Source: Dimorphilus gyrociliatus
Taxonomy: Eukaryota; Annelida; Polychaeta; Dinophilidae
Reading direction: 5' to 3'
Length of the DNA: 35,143 nt
NCBI GenBank assembly: GCA_904063045.1
Contig: CAJFCJ010000082.1
Location: 56,056-91,198, forward strand
Shown: in pieces, positions 10,785-20,769 of the stretch
Layout: every line of letters begins with the position of its first letter
Position numbering within the stretch: the stretch's first letter is position 1
Translations under genes and position numbers: made by a program
Notes under the pieces: model-generated
Seen by the model: the letters and a program-made list of their open reading frames with translations, nothing else
What the model was told of the DNA's origin: nothing
The model's database searches: none

Positions 10785-12638
10785 TTAAGTCTTTGCTATA
10801 ATTTTAAAGATTTCAGTTTAGATTTTTTAAAGATACTTACTGTTTTCTGCTTTTTCGGTGCAGAATAAATCAATTTCTGTGATATTGTCATTGTTTCTAC
10901 CAATAATTTCTATTTGAATAATAGAATTAGTAAAATTAGAATTAACACAAAATGTTCCAGTATCTTCATTAAAGATTTTTTTAACTTCAATAAGATGCTT
11001 GACATTTTTTGAAGTAGTAAGAGTAAAATTATATTCAGTTATTGGATCTAATGACCTCATTTCTAACGTAAAAAAATAATCAGTATATTAATAAGCCTAT
11101 TGAACACATTGAATTTTTCCATCTTACTTGTTAAACAAATTTTTTTAATGATACTTTCATTAATTTTAACAACAATTTTCTTTTCACTAAAATATTTAAC
11201 AACATTTTCCGATTCATTCCTAAAGTAGATATTATCAGTTAAGACTGTTTTCATGTCTTTTGAATTATACATAATGCTTTCTATTATTTCACTTTTATCT
11301 AAAAAATTGTTTGAAACTAAATCTGAAAAAAGAATGAATGACTTTTTAATTTTTTTTACTTGAATAATCCATTGAAGAATTTGTCAAATTTCCATAGATA
11401 TATGTGTTAATGATTTTTAGTGGAAATCCATTACAAGGATTACAAGAAAGGATTAAATATTTTCCAAACATTGAATCATTTTCTTTTAAGAATTCAAGTG
11501 AATGATATGAATTATCCTGACCCTCTTCACCTTCAAATTGCAATTTTATTGAAGGTAAACTATCATTTGTTGTCAATGTTTGAGGATAATTGTCAATTGA
11601 CAAAAAAAGATTTGTTTGAAGATTACCTTAGTAATGTCAGAAAAAAATGGGAAAAGTGTAATTGTTGAAAAAAAAAAGAGAAATGAAATTACAAACTGCT
11701 TTGAATCATAAAAGTCACACTTTCTATTTTGATTGTTTTTCCAAAGTAAAATTTGATAAAATTAACAATAGTTATTTTATCAATAAATGTATTAAAATCA
11801 TAATCACTAAGAATATTAACATCTTGAGAACAATGAAACTCTTTCAAGTTCAGAATATCGAAATCTGTAATAGAAAATTAGATAAAAATATTTCTTCTAA
11901 CTCTAAAAACAATGATATTGCTGACAGTTTATCAAATGGGAATACTTTGCCTATCAACTGAAACATTCTTACCTCTATTCTTAACAAATGTCCCATAAAC
12001 TTGTACATCGCATAGTACCAATAAAGTTCCCATATTCTGTTTTCTTATTTCTAAAAATGAACCCCTGGAATTTGGATTACAAATTAAACATTCATGATCC
12101 GTTAAATTAGACGCCATTTTTATTGGATTTGACCCTTGACTTGCGCATAAAGTTCCACTGTCAGAGTTAGGATGATCTTTTAGTATAATATCAAATGTAT
12201 TTAGACTAAATGCTGAAATATTTAAATAGTATAAAAAAACTTGATTAAAAACCAAAAAAATTCAAATTACCATAGTCTGAAGAGATACTATTTAATATGC
12301 AAACCCTATTTATGGTGTAAATTTTACTTAAATCAATGATTACTGAGCTGTATCTAGAACTTTTCAAAAGATAAGGACATCTGTTGGCATTAATGTTATC
12401 ATCAACTATTGATTTTGCTGGTAGATATGTTATTCCTGAAGATTCCAAAATCATTGCATTTCTTGCTAGATTACCAGTTCCTTCAAAATCATTTTTATTT
12501 GTTAAAGCTTAATAGAATTTTAATAATTATATTTTTTTTATAAAAATCAGAAAAATTTATGTAAATTTAAGAAACATTACCAAAGCTTGTGTAGTTTAAA
12601 AATACAAAAATACAGCTAATGCAGACAATTATTTTCAT
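10785..12638 (-). CDS. secreted tandem fucolectin/F5-8C-like protein (lectin gene A)
   Basis: Intact eight-exon gene; 1398 coding nt, 465 aa. Exons (plus coordinates): 12581-12638, 12271-12507, 11973-12212, 11697-11864, 11360-11626, 11128-11322, 10841-11062, 10785-10795. It starts with a signal peptide (MKIIVCISCIFVFLNYTSFG). Three galactose-binding-like jelly-roll domains of the fucolectin/tachylectin-4 (F5-8C) type follow, each split over two exons: 2+3, 4+5, 6+7. Domain 1 is clearest: NLARNAMILES, SVIIDLSKIYTINRVCILNS and the closing LLVLCDVQVYGT, equal to the family's LCEVEVYG strand. Domains 2 and 3 are more diverged. All seven introns are phase 1. Likely a secreted carbohydrate-binding or adhesion protein; ligand unknown. 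The tiny last exon (three codons and stop) is the least certain part. Same architecture as genes B and C. Confidence 0.82.
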
Positions 12639-12689
12639 ATTGAAGTTAAATTTTAATTGAAGACTGAATTTTTAAATGATAGTAAAGAC

Positions 12690-12711
12690 TTATATATTAA
12701 TATATATATAG
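12690..12711 (-). promoter_or_regulatory. possible TATA region of lectin gene A
   Basis: A TA-rich run (TATATATTAATATATATATA) 52-73 bp upstream of the start codon on the coding strand. In this AT-rich DNA it could be chance. Confidence 0.25.
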
Positions 12712-13813
12712 TATTGACATTCTATTAATTATTTAGATGTACATCAAAAAGTTTGCCTAAACTTATCGAAAAACAATTCTTTTATTCTTTAAGTCTATTC
12801 TTTTGTTGAAGAAACAATATGCTTTATTGACTACTTGAAAAGGCACAAAATGGCTGTCCTTCTAGTACATATTTCAAAATGACATAAATTTTAGTTTAGT
12901 TAAACTTATATGAAGTTTCTCTGCATATCTACCAGTTTTCATTTTAAATGTATATTTAAGTTAAATGTGTAAAGAATACATATTTGTCCCTTCATTATTC
13001 TATTCCCTTATTTATTATTGGTCAATTGATAGGAATTTGTTATAAATAAACATTAAATTACAAAATGTGAAAAAAATATTCTTAAACCACAATAGAAATA
13101 TCTGAATAATTTTGATGAGTCTCTGTAAAGGGGGAGGCCAAACCATAGTATGGCAATCACTAAAGTGTGTAGGTTCTTTATAAATGGAGAATGTGTCCTG
13201 AGTTATAACCATAGTGATACTCCCATGATCCAATATAGCACAGAAAGCACAGGGAATGAAAAAAACTTACATGAACTATTACATAGTGAAATGTCCAATC
13301 CGGAATTTAGCTCAAACGCCTAATAAAGCAAATAGATTTTTTATATGCACTGGAGAAACACCCAATATGATATATATGACTAAAGTTCTTTGGTGGTATT
13401 AAATTGATTTGGGAGTTAAGTGCATGAAAGAAAAGTGAATGTATAACTTTCTTGATAAATTGCATAACAATAAGTTTGAATAATTAGCTCAACCTTGTAA
13501 CAATAAAGATTCCCTATAAAATGTTAGGAAAATATCTATAAAATTGGTAAAAAATAGTCAATATATCTTTGAACAATGTTTGAACTGGAAATGAAAGAGA
13601 AGGAATTATTAATTCATTCTTTTGTAATATTTATAATGTATCAAAAAATTACGTTTAAATTATTTAAATAGCAACTATATAAATTGTAGATTGAACAAGC
13701 ATTTTACATTTGTATGTGAAAGTTTTGCTGAGAAAGGGAATTTGTCATCTTGATATCAACAGAATAATTTTTTATGTTATATGTGATATTTTGTATTTAA
13801 ACACATTGATTCC
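12712..13813. other. intergenic, no gene supported
   Basis: AT-rich region between lectin gene A and MULE-VI. A minus-strand frame at 13015-13233 starts HGSITMVITQDTFSIYKEPT and includes VWPPPLQRL. It has no recognised domain; a decayed transposase is possible. Confidence 0.4.
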
Positions 13814-14462
13814 GGGACATTTTGCCCCCTGGACATTTCATCCCCTTTGCCTTGACATAATATCCCTTTTGTATGGACATTTTTATGATTGGTCAGTAGA
13901 CCAATCTTCTTTTTAATCACTTTACCAGTTTTCTTAAGAGAATTTTTTCCCTTTTCTTATTTATGGAAAAGTCTTGTAGGAATATTTGATTTTTGGCTGG
14001 TGGGTTGATAGGAAATTTTTCCTGATGTCCACTTACAAGGCTGCTCTTTTCATTTTGAACAATCCATTTTAAGATATATTAAGGTATAATAATCTTTCTT
14101 ACAATTTTCATTTTCTCTAAATGTATGAATTTCTAAAAACTTTATTATATAAATGACTTCAAAGATAACAATTATGAAGGAAATATGTTGAGAAAGTTGA
14201 TGTGTCTACCATATCTTCCAAAATAATTCATTGCTTTCAAAATTTCACCAAATCAAGAATGAACTTTTAGAAAAGAATATATACTGCAATCTTGTGGAAT
14301 ATATTCAAAAAACTTATATTGATGGTAAGATTTGGATGCCAAAATTTTGGTCTGTCTACCAACTTCTTGTCAGAACAAACAATAAATGTTGAAGATTGGC
14401 ACACAAGATTAAATAGAGTGGTAGGAATTGATGAAATTTTTACAACCTTAATCAATTAAATA
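13814..14462 (+). pseudogene. MULE-VI: 5' terminal subrepeats fused to a transposase 3' fragment
   Basis: The left end has the units GGGACATTTTGCCCC (13814) and GGACATTTCATCCCC (13831), with weaker copies to about 13890, the same unit as at MULE-V. The sequence then jumps to the 3' part of the transposase: the end of the catalytic exon (LQGCSFHFEQSILRYIK, to 14083, with a GT donor) and the last exon (YEGNMLRKLMCLPYLPK, later a mutated SEQTIN... WHTR motif near 14370-14410). Stops and frameshifts are frequent. The zinc-finger, FLYWCH and first catalytic parts are missing, so this is an internal-deletion derivative. Its right end is lost at the MULE-I boundary (14492). Confidence 0.75.
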
Positions 14463-14491
14463 CTAAAACTGTATTGATATTTGGTTATTCT

Positions 14492-14500
14492 GTGTTATGT
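14492..14500. repeat. 9-bp target site duplication of MULE-I, left copy
   Basis: GTGTTATGT, repeated exactly at 19085-19093. A 9-bp duplication is normal for MULE insertion. Confidence 0.88.
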
Positions 14501-14678
14501 GGATGCGACAGAAAACGTCCATGAAAGAAAACGTCCATGAAAGAAAACGTCCATAAACTGAAAGAAAACGTCCATGAACTGAAAGAAAACGTCCATAAAC
14601 TGAAAGAAAACAGCCATGAATCAAAAGAACACATAAAATAAAGAAATTTTCATTTAAATATAAATATATGTTGAAAAA
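14501..14678 (+). repeat. MULE-I left terminal inverted repeat with six tandem subrepeats
   Basis: Starts GGATGCGACAGAAAACGTCC, then units of 16 to 21 bp built on GAAAGAAAACGTCCAT, then an AT-rich inner part (CATTTAAATATAAATATATG, TTGAAAAA). The inner part is the reverse complement of the sequence inside the right end at 18964-19004. Confidence 0.9.
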
Positions 14679-15035
14679 AAATTAACACAAAACTTTAAAA
14701 AAACTGGTAGAAATGAAGAAATCTTCAGGAAAAGAGATACAAAATATCAACTTCCTCTTCTATTTTCACTCTCTTGAGGTAATATGAAATTTTTAATTTT
14801 TAGAGGTTTTTTTTGTTCTTAATAATCTCTGTGATTAAAAACTTATTGATTATTTTATTAATAATCAATCTAACATAAATTTAGCAATTTTATTTGTTAA
14901 TGAAGTTTTTTTTCAATGTTATTGTCAAAATACTAATTGTTACATAAATAATCATAATAATGATATGACAAATTCATTTATTAATTTTAGTTTAGCTCTT
15001 CTTTTTCTCCAATATTTTAGAAAAAATATTGAATA

Positions 15036-16614
15036 ATGGACAAGTGTTCTATTTGCAATGATAAATTTGTTGGTAGGCAAATAAAAGGCCAATGCTCATT
15101 GTGCCTGCATATTTGTCATATAAAATGTCTGCATGGTTTGTACAGATTTGCTTGAATATATAGCTCTCTGAGAAATGGTCCGATCTTCTCTGATAAGCCT
15201 GTCAATTTCTTCTCTATTCTGACCTGTTACAGCTGTGCTTGGATGACCAGATCTTGCCAAATCTTCAAAATTTTTTCTTCCTTTTTTTATGTCAGATACC
15301 CACCTCCTTATTGAACTTTCACTCAGAGTTTCATCCCCACAAAAGCTTTTTAACTGCTTATAAATTTGTCTCGCAGACACCTTCTCATGCACTAAAAATG
15401 CTATGATTGGTCGTTGATTGGAACGTGTGCACATGACTTGCAGTTGCTTATACCAAAATAAATTTGTAATGCCTCAACAGAATCGAATGAAAGTTTGCAC
15501 AGTGAAAGTTTACTAATTTCCTAAGATTATTGGAAAGTATCAATGATATTAGTTAAGCCGTTTTAAAATTACAGCACAGTGACTGAAACTTTTCATTCGT
15601 ACCTAATATGTATGCAGGACAAGGAGCTTTGGCATATCTCTGAGTACATCTCCAGGTGATTGAACTTTCAGTTTTTCTTTTTACTGAATATGAACAGTTT
15701 TTGTGTAGAAGATAGTACAAACCATATTCTTTCATTCAAATGTACTCTATTCATGTATTTTTGAACAAAAATGGACAGCTTAAGCAAGTTCCTTTGCTTT
15801 TTTCTTTTCTGTCTTCTAAAAAAAAGAGAGCATATAAACTACTTTTCCAGGTAAGAATTACATTTCATAAATATACTTACTAATAAGCAATCATGTTAAA
15901 TTTTTAAGGCTGTGAAGGATTTAGCTGAAAATTGTGCTCCTAAGAAAATAGTCTTAGACTATGAAAAGGCTGTTTGGAAAACTTTACAAAATATATGGCC
16001 TGATGCTGTCTTGACTGGATGTTCATTTCACTGGTCTCAGGCAATATTTAGAAAAATTCAGGTTTATTGATTTCTAAAATTTTTAACAATCCAATTAATT
16101 GTTTAAGGAACTTGGTTATAGCAGGGAATTTAGAAAAAAAGAGGGAGCTTGGGAATCCATGAGAATGATTATGTCTTTGCCATATTTGCCTCATGGCATG
16201 ATTGAAAATCAATTCACTAAAATTCAAAATCAACTGACAAAAGAAAATAAACTGTCTGATTTGTTGGACTATGTGTCTAATACTTGGATAAAAAATACAT
16301 TTTGGTCTCCAGAGACTTGGTCTGTTTTTGATCAAAGCATAAGGACAAATAATGATCTGGAAGGTTATCATCAAAGGCTGAATAAAATTGTTGGAGAAAA
16401 TGTTTCTTTTTATTTAGTGATTGATGAGTTAAAGAGGGAAGCAGACATGATAAATCTGTACAAAAAGCTTTTAAGTGAGAGAAAGATAATTAGACTTCAA
16501 AGGAAGACTTATAGCCAAATTCAAAAAGATCTTTTCTTAATTTGGGAAAATTTTAAAACAGGTGAAATTAATGCAAACCAGCTTCTGCAGCTTTGCTCAG
16601 AATTATATTATTGA
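15036..16614 (+). pseudogene. MULE-I transposase, disrupted by an inverted mariner-bearing segment
   Basis: Exon 1 (15036 to about 15130) encodes the zinc finger MDKCSICNDKFVGRQIKGQC, then SLCLHICHIKCL. The sequence then breaks into a segment lying backwards (about 15131-15740). Plus-strand coding resumes at about 15742 in the catalytic domain (NGQLKQVPLLFSFLSSKKK), ending at a CAG/GTAAG donor after 15850. Exon 15909-16061 (153 nt) carries the second catalytic Asp (IVLDYEKAVW) and GCSFHWSQAIFRKIQ. Exon 16108-16614 carries the catalytic Glu (RTNNDLEGYHQRLN) and ends in TGA. The C-terminal exons are uninterrupted; the part with the first catalytic Asp is gone. Exon borders match MULE-II and MULE-III exactly. 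Confidence 0.85.
15131..15740 (-). other. inverted segment: truncated mariner (copy 2) plus part of a FLYWCH domain
   Basis: Minus-strand sequence in the middle of a plus-strand transposase gene. From 15740 down to 15609 it encodes FLYWCH residues (LLHKNCSYSVKRKTES, WRCTQRYAKAPCPAYI). At TA 15607-15608 it meets a mariner end (complement TTAGGTACGAATGAAAAGTT). The mariner (15606 down to about 15135) keeps the N-terminal helix-turn-helix part (VSARQIYKQLK, ESSIRRWVSDIKKGRKNF) and loses the rest. The mariner therefore inserted into FLYWCH, and a segment with part of both was later inverted and trimmed. Confidence 0.8.
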
Positions 16615-16764
16615 AAATAATTGACAATACCTTGATATCAAAAAACTTTACTTGAAAACACTGGTCATTTAATTGTAAAACTTGAAAAAAGTTTGTCTTT
16701 CTTTTAAAGTTGTTTATAAATAATCAATACACAATTGATATGGTAAACCTAAAGTTGTATATAT

Positions 16765-16773
16765 AAAAAGTTT
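16765..16773. repeat. 9-bp target site duplication of MULE-II, left copy
   Basis: AAAAAGTTT, repeated exactly at 18642-18650. Low complexity lowers its weight, but both copies lie at the same distance from the aligned terminal repeats. Confidence 0.8.
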
Positions 16774-16903
16774 GAGTTGGGGTGCGAACGTACCTGGGTG
16801 TGAACGTACCCGGGTGCGAACGTACCCTGGGCGGGTGCGAACGTACCTGGGTACGTTCGCACCCTATTTTTATATTTATTTTATTTTTGAATTTTTGAAT
16901 AAA
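16774..16903 (+). repeat. MULE-II left terminal inverted repeat, GGGTGCGAACGTACC array
   Basis: Tandem 16-21 bp units. The innermost unit is inverted, creating the palindrome GTGCGAACGTACC-TG-GGTACGTTCGCAC at about 16836-16863. The right repeat (18512-18641) mirrors it. Confidence 0.9.
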
Positions 16904-16984
16904 AGATTTAGCTATAAATCTAAAAGTATGTATTTAAAAGACTAAATATTATACTAAAAAACAATAAAGCTTGACAAATGATAT

Positions 16985-18070
16985 TTATGCTGGAGAGTAG
17001 ATATGGGATGTCTGCATTAATAGATCAATTGATGTCAATTTGTTCAACTTGAAATCATCCCATAAATCAAAAATTTTCTTTTGGATGTCAATATACTTTT
17101 TCTTTTGATGTTTGTAAATCCTTTTTTCTGACAGTAATTTCTCATAAACTGCAATCAACTCAGACTCTTTTTTTAGCTCATCAACCAGCATGTAAAAAGA
17201 ACCTTTAGCAGGCAGCTTACTATTCATTCTTTGATGCCATCCTTCACAATCATTATTGGTCCTAATAGACAAACCAAAAACTGACCAGTTATTTGGTTTC
17301 CATAATTTATTTTTGATCCAGTTTGTTTGGAAGTATTGCAGCAGGTCCAAAAATCTATTTTTTTCACAAAGTTCTGCATTTATGCTGTCAAATGTTGGTT
17401 GAATAATATGTGCTGGCAAGAATGGCAGAGCCATCAATTTTCTGAAATCTTTCCAATCATTTCCTTTTTCTTTGTATTTCTTTACATAGCCAAGAGCCTA
17501 TTCAATAATATAAGTTATTTAATAGATAATGTTATATATATTTGAATGTAACTGACTTGTATTTTCCTGTATACTGCTTGTGTGAAATGAAATACACAAC
17601 CTTGAAATTCAGTGAGGGGATATACTTTTGATAATGCTTTCCATAGTCCTTTTTCAAAATCCATTGTAATTCTTTTTGGATGAAAATCATTGATAAGATT
17701 GTTGATATGCTACAAAAAAGCAACTTTATTTATCATCACTTTTGAAGAGATAATATGAAATATTTACTTGAAATGCTTGTAAGTATGCTTTGGTATGCTT
17801 TGAAGTCAGAAAAATAAAAACAAGAGGAACTTGCTTCATATCACCACTCTTCTTAACAAATGAGTGAATAGTGACAAGTTGATAAAATGGTTCTTTTACA
17901 ATCTTGAAAGTACCATCAATGTACCAACAGTTGGATTTTGATAATAAATTCAGCTGATGGTTTGTTGCAAAGATTAAAATTCTTTCTCCATTTTCACAAA
18001 TATCTTTCTGCAAAAATTCATCAGGCAAAAATGTTTCATCTAAATTAAAGTTGTACACTTTAGGTTCCAA
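16985..18070 (-). CDS. MULE-II transposase, catalytic half only
   Basis: Three clean exons: 18070-17768 (303 nt), 17709-17557 (153 nt) and 17497-16985 (513 nt with stop), joined by 47- and 59-bp introns. The frame holds all catalytic marks of a MULE: first Asp in WYIDGTFKIVKEPF, second Asp in ITMDFEKGLW, the Cys/His motif GCVFHFTQAVY and the Glu in RTNNDCEGWHQRMN. No stop interrupts it. The zinc finger and FLYWCH domain are absent: a stop lies just upstream of 18070, and 18071-18511 has no recognisable coding. The frame opens with TTG, not ATG, so a natural start is missing. Probably an internal-deletion derivative, unable to bind DNA by itself, but recent, since the core is undamaged. Confidence 0.75.
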
Positions 18071-18511
18071 TGGTTATCTAAAAATATTTCCAGTTATCAA
18101 TAAATTTCCTTTCCAAATATTCAAAATGGCTGAAATTTTATTTATGAAAAATATTCAGCTTTTTCACAATTGAAGATAGTATATTACATCAAAATATCAT
18201 GAATCAACAATCTCAATGATTAGATATAAATACTCACTTCTGTTGAAGCTTCCAAGAAGAACTTTGTCCAAATTTATTCAGTAAATATAGCTTTACTTTT
18301 GCAAGGATAAATATTCCAAGTGAAAGTTTATTTAATAAAACTATCACTATTAAAATGGCTGCTATTTCACTTTCAACAACATTTTCTTTTAAAGTAGTAA
18401 TTTAATATTGATGGGATATGTATTCTATTTAATATCTGCATTCTATCAAATCAATATATTAACAAATATATAATGAAGGAACAGAAGGAAAAAAGGGTGT
18501 CAATGTACATG

Positions 18512-18641
18512 TTTATTCAAAAATTCAAAAATAAAATAAATATAAAAATAGGGTGCGAACGTACCTGGGTACGTTCGCACCCGCCCAGGGTACGTTCGCA
18601 CCCGGGTACGTTCGCACCCAGGTACGTTCACACCCGACCCC
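18512..18641 (-). repeat. MULE-II right terminal inverted repeat
   Basis: Mirror image of 16774-16903, with the same unit order. The outermost bases differ slightly (complement GGGGTCGGGTGTGAACG against GAGTTGGGGTGCGAACG). Confidence 0.9.
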
Positions 18642-18650
18642 AAAAAGTTT
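18642..18650. repeat. MULE-II target site duplication, right copy
   Basis: AAAAAGTTT, identical to 16765-16773. Confidence 0.8.
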
Positions 18651-18662
18651 TCTATTAACTTG

Positions 18663-18848
18663 TTTTTCAATATAGATTTACATTTAAATGAAATTTATTT
18701 TTATTCATGTTTTCTTTTAGTTCATGGATATTTACTTTTAGTTTATAGACATTTTCTTTCACTGTATGGACGTTTTCTTTCACTGTATGGACGTTTTCTT
18801 TCACTTTATGGACATTTTCTTTCACTTTATGGACGTTTTCTTTCACTC
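18663..18848 (-). repeat. extra, internal copy of the MULE-I right terminal repeat
   Basis: Begins TTTTTCAATATAGATTTACA and TTTAAATGAAATTTATTTTT, closely matching the inner part of the true end (18964 on), followed by about six TGGACGTTTTCTTTCACT-type units. MULE-I thus has two right ends in tandem. The inner one has the more varied subrepeats. Confidence 0.85.
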
Positions 18849-18940
18849 CATAAGGAAATATAATTCCTAAAAAATTAAGCTAATAGGAAAAGTTAAGTGA
18901 TTTTTTTTGTGAATATTTCATTTATTAATTATATGTTTAA

Positions 18941-18964
18941 GTAAACCTTTTACCAAAGGTTTAC
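18941..18964. repeat. perfect 10-bp hairpin between the two MULE-I right ends
   Basis: GTAAACCTTT-TACC-AAAGGTTTAC, immediately before the outer terminal repeat. Confidence 0.8.
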
Positions 18965-19084
18965 TTTTTCAACATATATTTATATTTAAATGAAATTTAT
19001 TTTAATGGACGTTTTCTTTCAGTTCATGGACGTTTTCTTTCAGTTTATGGACGTTTTCTTTCATGGACGTTTTCTGTCGACCCC
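18964..19084 (-). repeat. MULE-I right terminal inverted repeat
   Basis: AT-rich inner part, then four ATGGACGTTTTCTTTCA units, ending in GACGTTTTCTGTCGACCCC. Reverse complement of the left end with fewer units. Confidence 0.9.
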
Positions 19085-19093
19085 GTGTTATGT
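19085..19093. repeat. MULE-I target site duplication, right copy
   Basis: GTGTTATGT, identical to 14492-14500. Confidence 0.88.
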
Positions 19094-19436
19094 ATCCCAC
19101 ATATATTTTAATATAACATCTGAAATGAGACAATTGCCATATATCTAAAAAAAAACACCATCTGACTGAAGGAGAAGAAATTTAAACTATTTCCATAGCA
19201 ACAAATCAGTCACTTCAGAAATGGAAGTTAGTAATATTTTACAACTTTTTATTAGTGTTCTGCTATGTCAAAACAAAAAGGTTAGCATAAAAGAAAAATA
19301 ATAAGAATATGGGAATTGGATTTTTAAATATTTGTGACGGACTTCAAATGTCATCAAACCCTCTGAAGAATCTTTATTTATTTAACTGTGGTTTAAATGA
19401 AGAACTAATTGCAGAGTTTAGAAAGCTTTGCAATAG

Positions 19437-19623
19437 ATAAGCCCAAAGACATCCTAACCCTAACCCAGCTTTTGGTTGTATCTAACTTTTTCCATTGCTG
19501 ATAACAGATGGAGGAGACCCTCCCAAGTACAAATCAGTTGATGTCTTCTTCTTCCTAACCATTTTGTTTATCCAAAATCTGGTCTTTATATTTCTTTTTT
19601 GTGGACATTTTCTGTTAACCCAT
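19437..19623. mobile_element. MITE copy 2, with a 10-bp target duplication
   Basis: 187 bp flanked by TTTGCAATAG at 19427-19436 and again at 19624-19633. The right end reads GTGGACATTTTCTGTTAACC, close to the MULE-I end (GACGTTTTCTGTCGACCCC). Internal CCTAACCCTAACCC and the shared AAGTACAAATCAGT and CTTCCTAACCATTTTG blocks identify the family. Confidence 0.8.
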
Positions 19624-19633
19624 TTTGCAATAG

Positions 19634-20769
19634 ACAAGAGTTTTAACATCTAGTAACTTGCAAAAATTAACATTCTTTCATTGCCAAAATAAATATCTTT
19701 CTGGAAAAATTCAAATGGCACTGAAAGGAAATTAATAGATTGAGGCAGTTCAATGATGAAACTGTTCAAAGTTTTATTAGAAGAAGTAAAGAAGAAAAGA
19801 ATCATGCATAAAAAGAAGGAAAGATTAACTCAGTTAATCAGTATATTAAATTGGCAAAGAGAGCAGAAATATTTTTTGATCCAAGGAAGGATGGTAAAAT
19901 GAGTAGAGTTAGGTTAGGGTTACAGGGAGGTCCCTTTTTAGTTGATTTTTGCTCCTGATCCTTGGAGCTTGCTTTTTAGTTGTTGATAAAAAATTTTTCT
20001 ACTAGGCCTTTAAACACATTGATATTGTCAATTGAATTAATAATGTTCTGAAGGTTTGCTGTTATATAATGAAACTTGAATATAATAATATAATATGATT
20101 TTCTTTTCTGAATGTGGAAAAAATATAAGAAATTGAAAAATTCAAGTAAAACAAGGTCTAAATTTCATTTCAAGTTGGGAAAAGTTTGTTTTTTATGAAG
20201 TAAATGACCAATTTAATAACATGTAATTACTGGATTGTGTTTCTTTTTGCAATACAACTAAGTAACATTACTATTTAAAAATTTAATGAAATTTGACTAA
20301 TTAGGAAAAATAGTTGTATGAATTTTATTTGGAAATTAACCCTGTTAATATAATTGTTTGTTTTTATTATCCTTCCAACATAACAGTCATGTTGAAAATC
20401 ATTTTATTATGGCTGTAGCAACTATTTTTCAAAAAGTTTTGTATTGTTTTTCATAAATCTATTCAAATAGAACTATGAGCTGTAATTAACAGTAGTATAG
20501 AAACACTTTGATGTATATGAAGTGTTCTAACCCAATTGTTTATCCCAATAGTTTGATTGTAAATCAATTAATCAACTACTGCTCTAACTAGACAATATTT
20601 CAAAAGAAATTGTCTTATCCATAGAGAAAGTGAACAAATAATGTCCAAAATCGAAATATTTTGATTTAAAAATAGAATGTATGGTTGTGAATATTTTTTT
20701 CTGTAGGGTAGATAACTTGTGAAACATCATGAAAAATTTCAGATAAATATCTATACTCAAAATCACTAG
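19634..20769. other. no gene supported
   Basis: AT-rich. A short TTAGGTTAGGGTTA telomere-like stretch lies at about 19909-19922; the flanking sequence does not obviously match the MITE. No coding exons recognised. Confidence 0.45.

Larger units (their letters stand above)
16774..18641 (-). mobile_element. MULE-II, nested inside MULE-I
   Basis: 1868 bp, bounded by 9-bp duplications and 130-bp terminal inverted repeats (16774-16903 and 18512-18641) that are nearly identical. Each repeat has about five units of GGGTGCGAACGTACC(T/C), then AT-rich sequence ending at TTTTTGAATAAA. The truncated transposase gene is on the minus strand, opposite to MULE-I. Confidence 0.92.
14501..19084 (+). mobile_element. 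MULE-I, Mutator-like element, interrupted by MULE-II
   Basis: 4584 bp between perfect 9-bp duplications. The ends read GGATGCGACAGAAAACGTCC and, on the complement, GGGGTCGACAGAAAACGTCC. The terminal inverted repeats are arrays of GAAAGAAAACGTCCAT(A/G)AACT. The transposase gene is plus-strand and damaged by a mariner-containing inversion. MULE-II (1868 bp) lies in the 3' flank, so the original element was about 2.7 kb, the same as MULE-III. Confidence 0.9.

Noticed and set aside
13015-13233. 72-residue minus-strand frame as a gene
   Set aside because: No domain, no splice context, and no clear match to Tc1 or MULE beyond a few residues.
16774-16863. CRISPR-like array from regularly spaced GGGTGCGAACGTACC units
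   Set aside because: Units are nearly contiguous without unique spacers, occur as an inverted pair around a transposase, and the sequence is eukaryotic.
17327-17545. Plus-strand frame inside MULE-II
   Set aside because: It is the antisense shadow of the minus-strand transposase exon and its intron.
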